Shown: piece after piece, positions 1 through 6,018 of the stretch
Numbering within the stretch: the stretch's first letter is position 1
Layout of the letters: each line of letters begins with the position of its first letter
NCBI GenBank assembly: GCA_947505055.1
Contig: CANNLO010000225.1
Coordinates: forward strand, 1-7,514
Reading direction: 5' to 3'
Origin: Methylococcaceae bacterium
GTDB lineage: Bacteria > Pseudomonadota > Gammaproteobacteria > Methylococcales > Methylomonadaceae
DNA length: 7,514 bases
The notes under the pieces: generated by a model
What the model was told of the DNA's origin: nothing
Databases searched by the model: none
Seen by the model: only the letters and a program-made list of their open reading frames with translations
Program-made: the position numbers and the translations under genes

Positions 1-43
1 GCCCCAAAGTGGATTTGAACCACCGACCTGTCCCTTAGGAGGG
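1..43. repeat. attL: displaced tRNA-Arg 3' fragment
   Basis: These bases match 6666-6708 at 42 of 43 positions; the only difference is T15 against C6680, which changes one T-loop purine to the other. The match ends at base 44. On the minus strand the segment covers the tRNA from the 5' side of the anticodon stem through the T arm to the acceptor 3' strand, so the D arm and 5' acceptor strand are missing and it cannot be a functional tRNA. The repeat may extend a few bases to the left, outside the window. Confidence 0.9.
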
Positions 44-155
44 TGAATTAGAACAAAAGCCACAACAAGGCACGACAAACTATAATAAATAAATCAATAG
101 CTTAACCATGTAAGCTTATTGTCAGTTATTGCCATTTACTACCTATTCTTATAGT

Positions 156-181
156 TAATTGCGCCACCAGTGCGCCATGAG
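156..181. promoter_or_regulatory. Left pair of 11-bp arm-site repeats (TGCGCCANNAG)
   Basis: Two adjacent copies, TGCGCCACCAG at 160-170 and TGCGCCATGAG at 171-181, are spaced by 11 bp, about one helical turn. The same arrangement occurs in the same orientation near the other end at 6583-6608; the two 26-bp blocks agree at 23 positions. Paired short repeats inside both ends of a tyrosine-integrase element are the usual form of arm-type integrase or excisionase binding sites. The binding function is inferred. Confidence 0.6.
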
Positions 182-189
182 TATATAAT
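159..189 (+). promoter_or_regulatory. Possible integrase promoter overlapping the arm sites
   Basis: A perfect -10 box, TATAAT, lies at 184-189. The best -35 candidate is TTGCGC at 159-164, only a 3/6 match with a long 19-bp spacer. If real, the promoter overlaps the arm repeats, so bound integrase would repress its own transcription, and transcripts would carry a leader of about 125 bases containing the 209-241 hairpin. The -35 match is weak. Confidence 0.35.
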
Positions 190-208
190 AGAACCCTAGA
201 AACAAAGA

Positions 209-241
209 GGCCTTGAGGGTGTAACTAGCACCAACAAGGCC
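209..241. other. Hairpin in the integrase leader
   Basis: GGCCTTG (209-215) pairs with CAAGGCC (235-241), and GGTG (218-221) pairs with CACC (229-232). They are separated by a 2x2 internal loop, with a 7-base apical loop (TAACTAG). No T-run follows on the plus strand, so it is not a standard terminator in the integrase direction. On the minus strand it is followed by a short mixed T-rich stretch, which makes a weak terminator of read-through possible. A leader-RNA or protein-binding role is equally open. Confidence 0.45.
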
Positions 242-322
242 TTACCAATAACTTAATTCTGGGTTAAGCAATGGCTGAAAGCATCATATCAGATAGCCGA
301 TTGTTACCCTATAGGAACAATT

Positions 323-1435
323 ATGGCCACTATCACAGAACGCACCTCGTTAAATGGAACCAAGAGCTATAGAGCCGAGGTTCGCTTAAAAGGCTGCCCA
401 GCTCAACGCGCCACCTTCAAACGAAAAACTGACGCCGCGAAATGGATTCAAAATACTGAATCAGCCATCCGTGAAGGCCGCCACTTCAAAACCACTGAAT
501 CAAAAAAGCATACATTAGGCGATGCAATCGACCGCTATATAGTAGATATTACCCCAACCAAATTTAAACCTAATGAGCTGAGAATAAGGCTACCTATATT
601 TAATTGGTGGAAGTCGCAAATTGGGTATTGCCGATTATCTGATTTATCAGCTAAAGATTTTGCAGCTTGTCGAGATACCTTAATTAATGAAAGCGGCACT
701 AGGGGTGCGCCACTAGCTGCTGCGACTATCAAACGTTACTTTCTTGCGATTACGCATGTATTAAAAATATGCCAGTTAGAATGGCATTGGCTTGAACAAA
801 ACCTACTGAAAGAAGGACTTATTGAATTACCAAAACCACCGCGCGGAATAGTTCGGTTCTTAGATGATGACGAATTGGCGCGTTTAACTATCGCCTGTAA
901 GAACTCACCTAATAAACTTCTTTATCCTGCCTTCATACTGTCAGTTAGCACAGGAATGAGGCAGGCTGAAACGATGAACTTATATTGGCGTGAACCATCA
1001 GCCCCACCTTTAAATACTGCTTGGGGCGTTGTTAATCTGATGGAGAGCTGTATTATTTTGCACCAAACCAAGAATGGCAATTTTCGACGTGTGCCACTAA
1101 AAGGCGTAGCACTTGGCGAACTTCAGAAATTAGCCAAGATACCAAGGCTTGATACTCAGTTAGTTTTTCCTAGCATCACCCACCCACATAAACCAGTTGA
1201 ATTAAAAAAGGCTTGGACTACTGCCCTAAATAAAGCTGAGGTGGTGAATTTTCGCTGGCACGACCTACGACACACAGCCGCAAGCTATTTGGCACAAGAT
1301 GGAGCTACTTTGATTGATATTGCTGCGATACTAGGCCACTCCACACTACAAATGGTGCAGAGATACGCGCATTTATCAGATGGACACATAAGCACGGCAG
1401 TTGAGCGCATGAATCAACGTATTGGGGGCGTGTGA
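323..1435 (+). CDS. int: Tyrosine-type site-specific integrase
   Basis: This 370-residue phage-type integrase would recombine the element's attP with the tRNA-Arg attB and, with an excision factor, reverse the reaction. The full catalytic set is visible: R213 (in STGMRQAE), K250 (TKNGNFRRVP), H313 and R316 (HDLRH), H339 (LGHS) and the Tyr nucleophile Y348 (QRYAHLS). Residues 1-60 resemble the N-terminal arm-binding domain, and about 65-170 form a SAM-like core-binding domain. Length is normal for the family. The ATG at 323 follows AGGAAC with proper spacing. Its place beside attL, reading inward, is typical of islands. The stop codon overlaps the next start, suggesting co-translation. No sign of damage is seen. 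Confidence 0.96.
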   Translation: MATITERTSLNGTKSYRAEVRLKGCPAQRATFKRKTDAAKWIQNTESAIREGRHFKTTESKKHTLGDAIDRYIVDITPTKFKPNELRIRLPIFNWWKSQIGYCRLSDLSAKDFAACRDTLINESGTRGAPLAAATIKRYFLAITHVLKICQLEWHWLEQNLLKEGLIELPKPPRGIVRFLDDDELARLTIACKNSPNKLLYPAFILSVSTGMRQAETMNLYWREPSAPPLNTAWGVVNLMESCIILHQTKNGNFRRVPLKGVALGELQKLAKIPRLDTQLVFPSITHPHKPVELKKAWTTALNKAEVVNFRWHDLRHTAASYLAQDGATLIDIAAILGHSTLQMVQRYAHLSDGHISTAVERMNQRIGGV

Positions 1436-1848
1436 TGACCAAACCTATAAAGAGAAATTTACCTATTGAAACTTTTTGTAATGGCCTTGCTGAGCTCTAT
1501 AGTGATGAATCACCGCCAAACGGATCAGGGGAAAACAATAGCTGGAGGTTAAATTCTGAAGCCTCAAAAATGTGCTGGGAAATTATAGCTACCGATTTAG
1601 TAAACAATAAACCACTAGATTACTTAAGTAGCAGAAGTAAATTTTCTACCAGATGTGGAACTGTACTGAAAGTAGATACTCTAGAGGGGGCTGAACCGCA
1701 ACGCTTTAGAAAGAACGTATATGATGAAACTATTAAGCATCTTCACGCTTACTATAACGCTATTGAAGATCAAGATGAAAACTATAGAAAACCTTTAGCA
1801 AAAAAATATTACGAAGAACTAAAAAAATTAAATATATTTAATAAATAG
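1435..1848 (+). CDS. Unknown protein coupled to the integrase
   Basis: This 137-residue protein is not recognised. The ATG at 1435 shares one base with the integrase TGA (TGATG overlap), and a GGGGG tract sits at 1424-1428, so translation is probably coupled. A GTG one codon upstream (1432) is possible but less likely. The protein is hydrophilic with no signal peptide or membrane segment. The C-terminal third (about 90-137) is Lys/Tyr/Glu-rich and looks helical (the end reads YYEELKKLNIFNK). Coupling to int suggests a part in recombination or its control, but nothing in the sequence proves it. Confidence 0.72.
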   Translation: MTKPIKRNLPIETFCNGLAELYSDESPPNGSGENNSWRLNSEASKMCWEIIATDLVNNKPLDYLSSRSKFSTRCGTVLKVDTLEGAEPQRFRKNVYDETIKHLHAYYNAIEDQDENYRKPLAKKYYEELKKLNIFNK

Positions 1849-1880
1849 CCCCTCCTGTTACCAGATTTACAACTTTCTAC

Positions 1881-1920
1881 TTGTCATAATTCACCACAGG
1901 TTCCTAGCAATGCTAGTAAC
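1881..1920. promoter_or_regulatory. Palindromic operator candidate upstream of the AlpA-like gene
   Basis: The perfect palindrome CTAGCAATGCTAG (1904-1916) extends to a 21-bp inverted repeat at 1900-1920, with outer GTT/AAC pairs and one mismatch per arm. It lies about 33 bases before the next gene in a 104-bp gap. A good -35-like box, TTGTCA, is at 1881-1886, which would place the -10 region over the palindrome (TAGCAA, 1905-1910, poor). The dyad is clear. Its use as an operator for a repressor or for the AlpA-like protein is inferred. Confidence 0.5.
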
Positions 1921-1952
1921 TAATTTTGTAAAACTACAATTAATGGTGAGTT

Positions 1953-2168
1953 ATGTTAGAAGAACAATCAAACGACAATTATAGAACTGTTAAACAGTTT
2001 ATCACTCTCCATCGCGCCTTTACTACTGGTGGTCTAAGAGCACTTATATTTCACGAACATCAAAACGGCTTAGCGGAGTCAAATTCGATTATTCGTGTAG
2101 GCCGCAAGGTTATTATTCATGAAAGTAAGTTTTTTCGCTGGCTCGAATCACAAAATAGAGCTGCATAA
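1953..2168 (+). CDS. Small AlpA/excisionase-like DNA-binding protein
   Basis: This 71-residue protein has the layout of the small winged-helix (MerR/AlpA-type) regulators found just before primase genes in islands. A helix begins at TVKQFITLH. A recognition-helix-like stretch follows (GGLRALIFHEHQNG), then the beta-wing IIRVGRKVIIH and the closing helix SKFFRWLESQ. Proteins of this type act as excision directionality factors or transcriptional activators of the replication and excision genes. The start follows GGTGAG with good spacing. The stop overlaps the next ATG (TAATG), so it is translated together with the primase-helicase. The family call rests on pattern and context, not a search. Confidence 0.7.
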   Translation: MLEEQSNDNYRTVKQFITLHRAFTTGGLRALIFHEHQNGLAESNSIIRVGRKVIIHESKFFRWLESQNRAA

Positions 2169-4153
2169 TGGCTAGCATAGAAGACTTTCAAAAAGACGCT
2201 TTAACTTATGCCAATATGAATTGGCATGTATTTCCCTGCAAAGTTGAAGAAAAAACCCCTGCCTGTAAAAATGGATTTAAAGATGCTACGACAGACCCAG
2301 AACAAATCAAAGTGTGGTGGGCAGATAAGCCTTATAACATTGGTATTGCAACGGGAGCTTCTGACTTAGTGGTGATTGATTTTGATTTAGTCGACGGCGT
2401 TGCAGTTGGAGAGACTAACTTTAAAGCTTTGCCAGAGTTCGAGCCTTTGCCTAAAACCTTTACTGTTAGAACTAGAAGTGGCGGGAAGCAGTCTTACTTC
2501 AGAGCGAATGGAACTGGCATCAAATCTTCTAATAGCCAGCTTTGTAAAAATGTCGATATAAAGGCCTTAGGTGGTTATGTAATAGCTCCTCGTAGTTTTG
2601 TAAAAGCCGACGACAAAGCTTCTGGTGGGCAATACATTGTCGAAAATGGTGTTGAGCCTGTACCTTTACCATTTTGGCTTGAATCAATTCTGCTTGAACG
2701 TCAAAAGCCTAAAAACCATAGTCCAATTAATACAGATTCGCGCCATGAAAGTTTTAATTATTTCCCATGTTGTGAAGTAAATATTGAAAAACTCCGTCAA
2801 GGTTTTAGGAACAGGTCTCAATCGAAAGATTGTTCAAGTCAAGATGAATGGATAAAGCTCTTATTTGAATTCAGAAGTTTGGTTCATTTAGTGAGGTGGA
2901 CAGATGATCAAGCTTGGTCTTTGTTTGATGAAGTTTGCCAGTGGGGAAACATGGGGAATTATAACTATGTCAATAATAGGACTCGATGGGAAGTCGACGA
3001 TTTCAAGTTTGATGGGCGAACATATAAAAGCTTATTAGCAGAGTTATCAAAATCTGAAGCAGTCCCTAAAATATTAGACATAGACCAGAGCTTTTTCATT
3101 CCATCAAATAATGGACTCTTTTCACTAAAAGCCTTCTCAATGCAAGGTCAAGCTGAGGTAATGAGGAAGCAGATGTTAGATGATGTTTTTGTATTAGCTT
3201 TTTTAGCCCTTTTAGGTCAAGCAACAACGATTTATGCACGAGCTAATACTGGTAAAACTCTATTGGTTTTGTGGATGCTAATTCAATCGATCATAGCAGG
3301 GCGAATAAAGGGCGATAATGTTATCTATATTAATGCCGATGATACCTATGCAGGTTTTATTCAAAAACTAGACCTTGCCGAGCAATATGGCTTTCACATG
3401 TTAATGCCGAACCAGAATGGTTTTGATCCACAGGCTATGCAAGGGTACTTAAGACAAATGATAGATCATGATACCGCTAGAAACAGCATAATCGTTCTGG
3501 ATACCCTGAAAAAATTCACAGATTTGATGGATAAAAAGGCAGGTTCTGGTTTTATGAGTAGGGTTCGAGAGTTTATAGCGGCTGGCGGAACAGTCATAAG
3601 TCTTGCACATACCAACAAGAACAAAAATGGCGAAGGTAAATCAGTGTTCTGTGGAACGTCTGATGTAGTCGATGATTGCGACTGTGTTTATATCCTTGAT
3701 ACCGTGAAAACAACGGATAGCCTAAAAGTTGTTCTTTTTGAGAATATTAAGAGTCGTGGCAATGTAGCTAAAGAGCTTGCGGTTAGTTATTCAGTAGCTC
3801 AAGGGGATACATACCCGCAAATGTTTGATTCCGTAAAGATCGGTAGTGATAACGAAGCCCAGCAAGCTAAAGTCGAGATCGCAGTTAATGCAGGACTAAA
3901 CCAAGATAAAGAAGCAATAGAAGCAATAACCGAAGTATTAGAAGCAAAACAAGGTTCATGCGCCAAAACTGAGCTACTTAAGCTCGCGCAGGGGTTGTCA
4001 GATGTTAGCCGGAGGTTGTTGATCAAAATACTTGAAAAATATACTGGCAGCTTGTGGGCTGAATCAACAGGGGATAAAAACCTGCATAGTTACCAACTTA
4101 TTAAGATAAAAGAATCTTTCTCTATGGGGCAAATATTGGCTGATTGGAGTTGA
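2168..4153 (+). CDS. Primase-polymerase/RepA-type helicase fusion (replication protein)
   Basis: This 661-residue protein is the likely initiator and replicase of the excised element. Residues about 5-175 form a bifunctional primase/polymerase (archaeo-eukaryotic type) domain. It shows the metal-binding D71-F-D73 of motif I, the GG(K)Q(S)YF segment at 105-111, and D130 followed by GGYVIAP (135-141). Residues 200-295 are a helical linker resembling the region after such domains. Residues 330-530 form a RecA-fold helicase: Walker A with K363 T364 (ANTGKT), Walker B IIVLD445, and AHTNK at 480-484. The C-terminus (about 580-645) looks like a winged helix that could read the adjacent iterons. Oddities: the usual His of primase motif II is Gln108, and the first Walker A Gly is Ala357. 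The reading frame is intact. Confidence 0.9.
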   Translation: MASIEDFQKDALTYANMNWHVFPCKVEEKTPACKNGFKDATTDPEQIKVWWADKPYNIGIATGASDLVVIDFDLVDGVAVGETNFKALPEFEPLPKTFTVRTRSGGKQSYFRANGTGIKSSNSQLCKNVDIKALGGYVIAPRSFVKADDKASGGQYIVENGVEPVPLPFWLESILLERQKPKNHSPINTDSRHESFNYFPCCEVNIEKLRQGFRNRSQSKDCSSQDEWIKLLFEFRSLVHLVRWTDDQAWSLFDEVCQWGNMGNYNYVNNRTRWEVDDFKFDGRTYKSLLAELSKSEAVPKILDIDQSFFIPSNNGLFSLKAFSMQGQAEVMRKQMLDDVFVLAFLALLGQATTIYARANTGKTLLVLWMLIQSIIAGRIKGDNVIYINADDTYAGFIQKLDLAEQYGFHMLMPNQNGFDPQAMQGYLRQMIDHDTARNSIIVLDTLKKFTDLMDKKAGSGFMSRVREFIAAGGTVISLAHTNKNKNGEGKSVFCGTSDVVDDCDCVYILDTVKTTDSLKVVLFENIKSRGNVAKELAVSYSVAQGDTYPQMFDSVKIGSDNEAQQAKVEIAVNAGLNQDKEAIEAITEVLEAKQGSCAKTELLKLAQGLSDVSRRLLIKILEKYTGSLWAESTGDKNLHSYQLIKIKESFSMGQILADWS

Positions 4154-4164
4154 AAATTAAAAAC

Positions 4165-4414
4165 TACCCCCTCCCTAAAAAGTTGGGAAACTGAAAAACT
4201 GAATGGGTTTGGTTATATTGGTCAAATTGGTAAGTTTGGTAAAACAGGATTTATAAGTGATGGTCGGGGTTTAGTTCCTTGCATTATTACTTTATCAGCT
4301 AATGGTTGTTACCCTGCAAGCCCTATCATGGCTCTGTTTTACCAAACTTACCAAATTCTTATACTTCTTATATTTTTTTAATATTCTAGTTTCCCAACTT
4401 TTCAGAGGGGGGTA
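4165..4414. other. Predicted replication origin: iterons within nested inverted repeats
   Basis: Directly after the replication gene lie four tandem 9-bp iterons at 4207-4242: GTTTGGTTA, TATTGGTCA, AATTGGTAA, GTTTGGTAA. Two inverted copies follow at 4339-4356 (TTACCAAAC, TTACCAAAT). The inner arms form a perfect 21-bp inverted repeat (4227-4247 with 4334-4354). An outer pair, 4178-4192 with 4388-4402, is perfect over 15 bp and extends outward through C-rich and G-rich tracts to 4165 and 4414. An AT-rich stretch at 4357-4387 could serve as the melting region. Opposed iterons beside a primase-helicase gene match origins of satellite islands and iteron plasmids. Origin function is inferred. Confidence 0.7.
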
Positions 4415-4439
4415 TAAAAAACTAAAAGTGCAAGAATTA

Positions 4440-4574
4440 ATGGTTTACCCGCGCGTTAATAACAAGCTCAAACCCCTGACATATGAACAAATGGTATTGG
4501 TTTACCTAATATCAACAAAAGAAGTAAACGGCTATCCATCGATACCGCACATAAAAGCTTACTGGCAGGCATAG
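4440..4574 (+). CDS. Possible 44-residue protein after the origin
   Basis: The reading frame from ATG 4440 encodes a small protein with a basic start (PRVNNKLKPL) and a compact-looking body (TYEQMVLVYLISTKE, ending HIKAYWQA). It is not recognised. The same frame is open from an ATG at 4302, but that extension runs through the inverted iterons and outer repeat arm and reads as low-complexity Phe/Leu/Tyr, so it was not accepted. The ribosome binding site is poor (AAGTGCAAG upstream). Position between the origin and the cargo would suit a replication-control peptide, but this is a guess. Confidence 0.38.
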   Translation: MVYPRVNNKLKPLTYEQMVLVYLISTKEVNGYPSIPHIKAYWQA

Positions 4575-4592
4575 CCTTACACGATCAACTAA

Positions 4593-4616
4593 TAGCGGGC
4601 GAGCAATCACCCGCTA
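4593..4616. other. Hairpin TAGCGGG...CCCGCTA
   Basis: A perfect 7-bp stem (4593-4599 with 4610-4616) encloses a 10-base loop, between two small genes. No T-run follows on the plus strand (ACAAAAAC instead), so it is a poor terminator in that direction. It resembles the hairpin at 4973-4997: both read TAGCGG on the left and CCGCTAAC on the right, and both lie upstream of a cargo gene. A shared regulator site or RNA-processing signal is possible. Confidence 0.5.
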
Positions 4617-4676
4617 ACAAAAACAACCTAACCCAGCTGAGGCTGAAAATGATTAAACTAATTTTAAGAGAGATTT

Positions 4677-4940
4677 ATGCTAATTGCGATACAAGATACA
4701 TACGAAGCCATTGGCCGTATAGGTATAACCTTAAGCCACGACACTAATGAACCCAACAGCAAGCAGGGGTTAAAAACTAAGCTACGAATTGAGAACCTAG
4801 CAAGTGGGTATATGAAAGCCAGTGCTGGTGGTCAAGAGTTCAGTGAGCGGCTAGATTTAGAACTACAGGGCGTTGAAGCTATAGGGTTAATTGAAGCATT
4901 ACACGCAGTAACCGGAAAACTATTAAAGGCTGTATATTAA
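4677..4940 (+). CDS. Unknown small cytoplasmic protein
   Basis: This 87-residue protein is of unrecognised family. The ATG at 4677 is preceded by AAGAGAG at good distance. Composition is balanced, with no signal peptide, membrane segment or cysteine. Two parts are visible: a beta-like N-terminal half (LIAIQDTYEAIGRIGITLSH, later TKLRIENLASGYMKASAGG) and a C-terminal amphipathic helix (VEAIGLIEALHAVTGKLLKAV). It is flanked by the two related TAGCGG/CCGCTA hairpins. It could be a small DNA-binding or protein-binding accessory factor; no function is assigned. Confidence 0.62.
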   Translation: MLIAIQDTYEAIGRIGITLSHDTNEPNSKQGLKTKLRIENLASGYMKASAGGQEFSERLDLELQGVEAIGLIEALHAVTGKLLKAVY

Positions 4941-4972
4941 TCTTTCATGGGGGTAACCCTCAACTAAATCCA

Positions 4973-4997
4973 GTTAGCGGCCGGTCGAGCCGCTAAC
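4973..4997. other. Strong hairpin GTTAGCGGC...GCCGCTAAC
   Basis: A perfect 9-bp stem (4973-4981 with 4989-4997) has a 7-base loop (CGGTCGA). It ends 16 bases before the zinc-knuckle gene start, just ahead of its AAGGA site. No T-run follows, so it is not a normal terminator. A smaller palindrome, GGGTAACCC, lies just upstream at about 4951-4959. Its position would let it affect translation or act as an operator. Compare the related hairpin at 4593-4616. Confidence 0.55.
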
Positions 4998-5013
4998 CCT
5001 ATAAAGGAATACA

Positions 5014-5394
5014 ATGCCACTACCTAACGTAACGAACGGTACAGCAAGGCGCTGTCGTGCCAGAACAAAGAGCCGTAACCTTGCACCATGCCTTAATCTA
5101 GCTGCTTTTGGAACCCCTGTCTGTAAAGTACATGGAGCTGTCCATCCTGATAAAAGGTCCAAGGGAAATGCACATGGAAAATTTAAGCACGGATTTGATA
5201 CCGTTGAAGCCATAGCCAAACAAAGAGCAGTTAACAATACTCTTAGAAGCTTGGAGCAGGCCTTGGTAGTCACAGGAGCTGTGGAGCGCCGACTACTTAC
5301 AAAAAAATTGCCTGCTGGCTGCCCCAAGATCAAAACTCTACGGCAGGTCGAGAGCTTGATATTTACATTGGAAAACTTAACTAACCCTTGCTAA
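5014..5394 (+). CDS. Zinc-knuckle (HGG-type) mobile-element protein
   Basis: This 126-residue basic protein carries a cysteine/histidine module near its N-terminus: C14, C26, C37 and H40 (RCRARTKSRNLAPC, then VCKVHGA). It continues with a Gly/His/Lys segment (KGNAHGKFKHG, about 50-61) and a helical C-terminal half. This layout is recognisable from small HGG-motif proteins that recur in phages and islands, probably nucleic-acid binding; their exact role is not known to me. The start at 5014 follows AAGGA. The antisense frame over the same bases (4974-5333) is a shadow. A start-less frame begins over its last codons and ends at 5587, so the native product may be a longer frameshifted protein of about 190 residues. 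Confidence 0.65.
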   Translation: MPLPNVTNGTARRCRARTKSRNLAPCLNLAAFGTPVCKVHGAVHPDKRSKGNAHGKFKHGFDTVEAIAKQRAVNNTLRSLEQALVVTGAVERRLLTKKLPAGCPKIKTLRQVESLIFTLENLTNPC

Positions 5395-5587
5395 GTCATA
5401 CGCAGCAGGTATTGCATTAATCGCAGGTTATGGAGCAATTAATCCCGTTGCTATACCGTTAATAGTAGCGGCAACACTAGTAGGTGCGGGCGTAGGCTCA
5501 ATGTCACCTGAAGAAAGATTGGCTAGAGAAAATATACTTTACCAATGCATTGCTAAGCATGGCTACACGGTCTATTCCGCCCACTAA
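5381..5587 (+). pseudogene. Start-less hydrophobic frame: broken gene or frameshifted tail of the zinc-knuckle protein
   Basis: From a TAA at 5378 to the TAA at 5585 this frame is open for 68 codons but has no ATG, GTG or TTG before ATG 5501. It nonetheless reads like protein: Ala/Gly/Ile/Val-rich membrane-like residues (AGIALIAGYGAINPVAI, LIVAATLVGAGVG), then a charged tail (SPEERLARENILYQ, ending YTVYSAH). Removing one C from the CCC run at 5385-5387 would join it to the upstream zinc-knuckle frame (LENLTN followed by LAKSYAAG). Explanations are an indel (mutation or sequencing), a +1 ribosomal frameshift at CCT-T, or a gene that lost its start. Confidence 0.45.
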
Positions 5588-5604
5588 TAATTGGAGATTT
5601 AACA

Positions 5605-5874
5605 ATGAAGAAAATACTATTTATCGCTTTAGTAATCACATCAATATTCACATTACAGGCAAAGGCTTATGATTATGGGGGCTACTCCTCTGATGAAGAC
5701 CGGCAGCAAGGCGAAAGAGCGCAGCAACAAAATAGAGAGATGCAGCAGGATCGAGATGCAAAGCAACAGCGCGATTACATAAATGAAAGGAACTATCAGG
5801 AGCAAAATCAAAGAATGCAGCAAAGCATGGATAGCTTGCCTTGCTATAACGCGGCGAGGTGTAAAGACCGTTAA
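5605..5874 (+). CDS. Small exported Gln-rich protein
   Basis: This 89-residue protein has a clear Sec signal peptide. MKK is followed by a hydrophobic core (ILFIALVITSIF) and a signal peptidase I site AKA^Y after residue 21. The mature part (68 residues) is hydrophilic, rich in Gln, Arg, Asp and Glu (QQGERAQQQNREMQQDRD), and probably forms a helix or coiled coil. It ends with two cysteines, C80 and C86 (LPCYNAARC), that could form a disulphide in the periplasm. No family is recognised and no lipobox is present. The start at 5605 follows GGAG at 5593-5596. A periplasmic product encoded by a small replicating island suggests an envelope effect on the host, but its job is unknown. Confidence 0.72.
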   Translation: MKKILFIALVITSIFTLQAKAYDYGGYSSDEDRQQGERAQQQNREMQQDRDAKQQRDYINERNYQEQNQRMQQSMDSLPCYNAARCKDR

Positions 5875-5968
5875 TAGGTAATTAATCTATTGTATTTTAA
5901 CTTTCAGCACAGATGCCCAGACACTCTATGGCTTTTTGTGTAAAACGATTTTGTGCAGTAGGTGGCAA

Positions 5969-5993
5969 ACCAAGAACTAACTTGGTATTTTTT
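5969..5993 (+). terminator. Probable Rho-independent terminator after the exported protein
   Basis: ACCAAG (5969-5974) pairs with CTTGGT (5981-5986) over a 6-base loop (AACTAA), followed by A and six T. The stem is short, so efficiency may be modest. The same core sequence recurs at 6301-6322, where the stem is broken by a mismatch. An alternative view is that this is the remnant of a duplicated gene start (see the repeat at 6301-6322). Confidence 0.45.
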
Positions 5994-6018
5994 ATAAATT
6001 TTTTGAGTGGGGATTAAT

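Larger units (their letters stand above)
44..322. other. Non-coding left end of the element (attachment arm and integrase leader)
   Basis: No credible gene lies here on either strand. The stretch holds an AT-rich segment (about 60-155), the paired arm-site repeats (156-181), a consensus -10 box (184-189), a hairpin (209-241) and the integrase ribosome binding site AGGAA (313-317). It therefore looks like the left attachment arm plus the control region and leader of the integrase gene. Confidence 0.6.

Noticed and set aside
535..732. Minus-strand open frame inside the integrase gene
   Set aside because: Fully antisense to the well-supported integrase, no ribosome site or recognisable features.
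1432..1434. GTG 1432 as start of the gene after integrase
   Set aside because: ATG 1435 follows immediately, overlaps the integrase stop in the usual way and has better spacing from GGGGG.
3799..4026. Minus-strand open frame inside the primase-helicase gene
   Set aside because: Shadow of the C-terminal region of a gene with clear motifs; Ser/Ala/Leu-rich composition typical of an antisense frame.
4201..4360. CRISPR-like array
   Set aside because: The 9-bp units are directly adjacent without spacers and appear in both orientations, which fits iterons and not CRISPR repeats.
4302..4439. Upstream extension of the 44-residue frame to ATG 4302
   Set aside because: It translates the inverted iterons, the AT-rich stretch and the outer repeat arm into low-complexity aromatic sequence, with no ribosome site.
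4649..4747. 32-codon frame from ATG 4649 overlapping the start of the 4677 gene
   Set aside because: It has a fair GAGG site, but the translation is Arg/Tyr/His-rich without coherent features, and the overlapping frame is longer and more protein-like. A leader peptide cannot be excluded.
4974..5333. Minus-strand open frame of 119 codons opposite the zinc-knuckle gene
   Set aside because: The plus-strand frame has an AAGGA site and a spaced Cys/Cys/Cys/His module; the antisense frame has neither and ends within the hairpin at 4973-4997.
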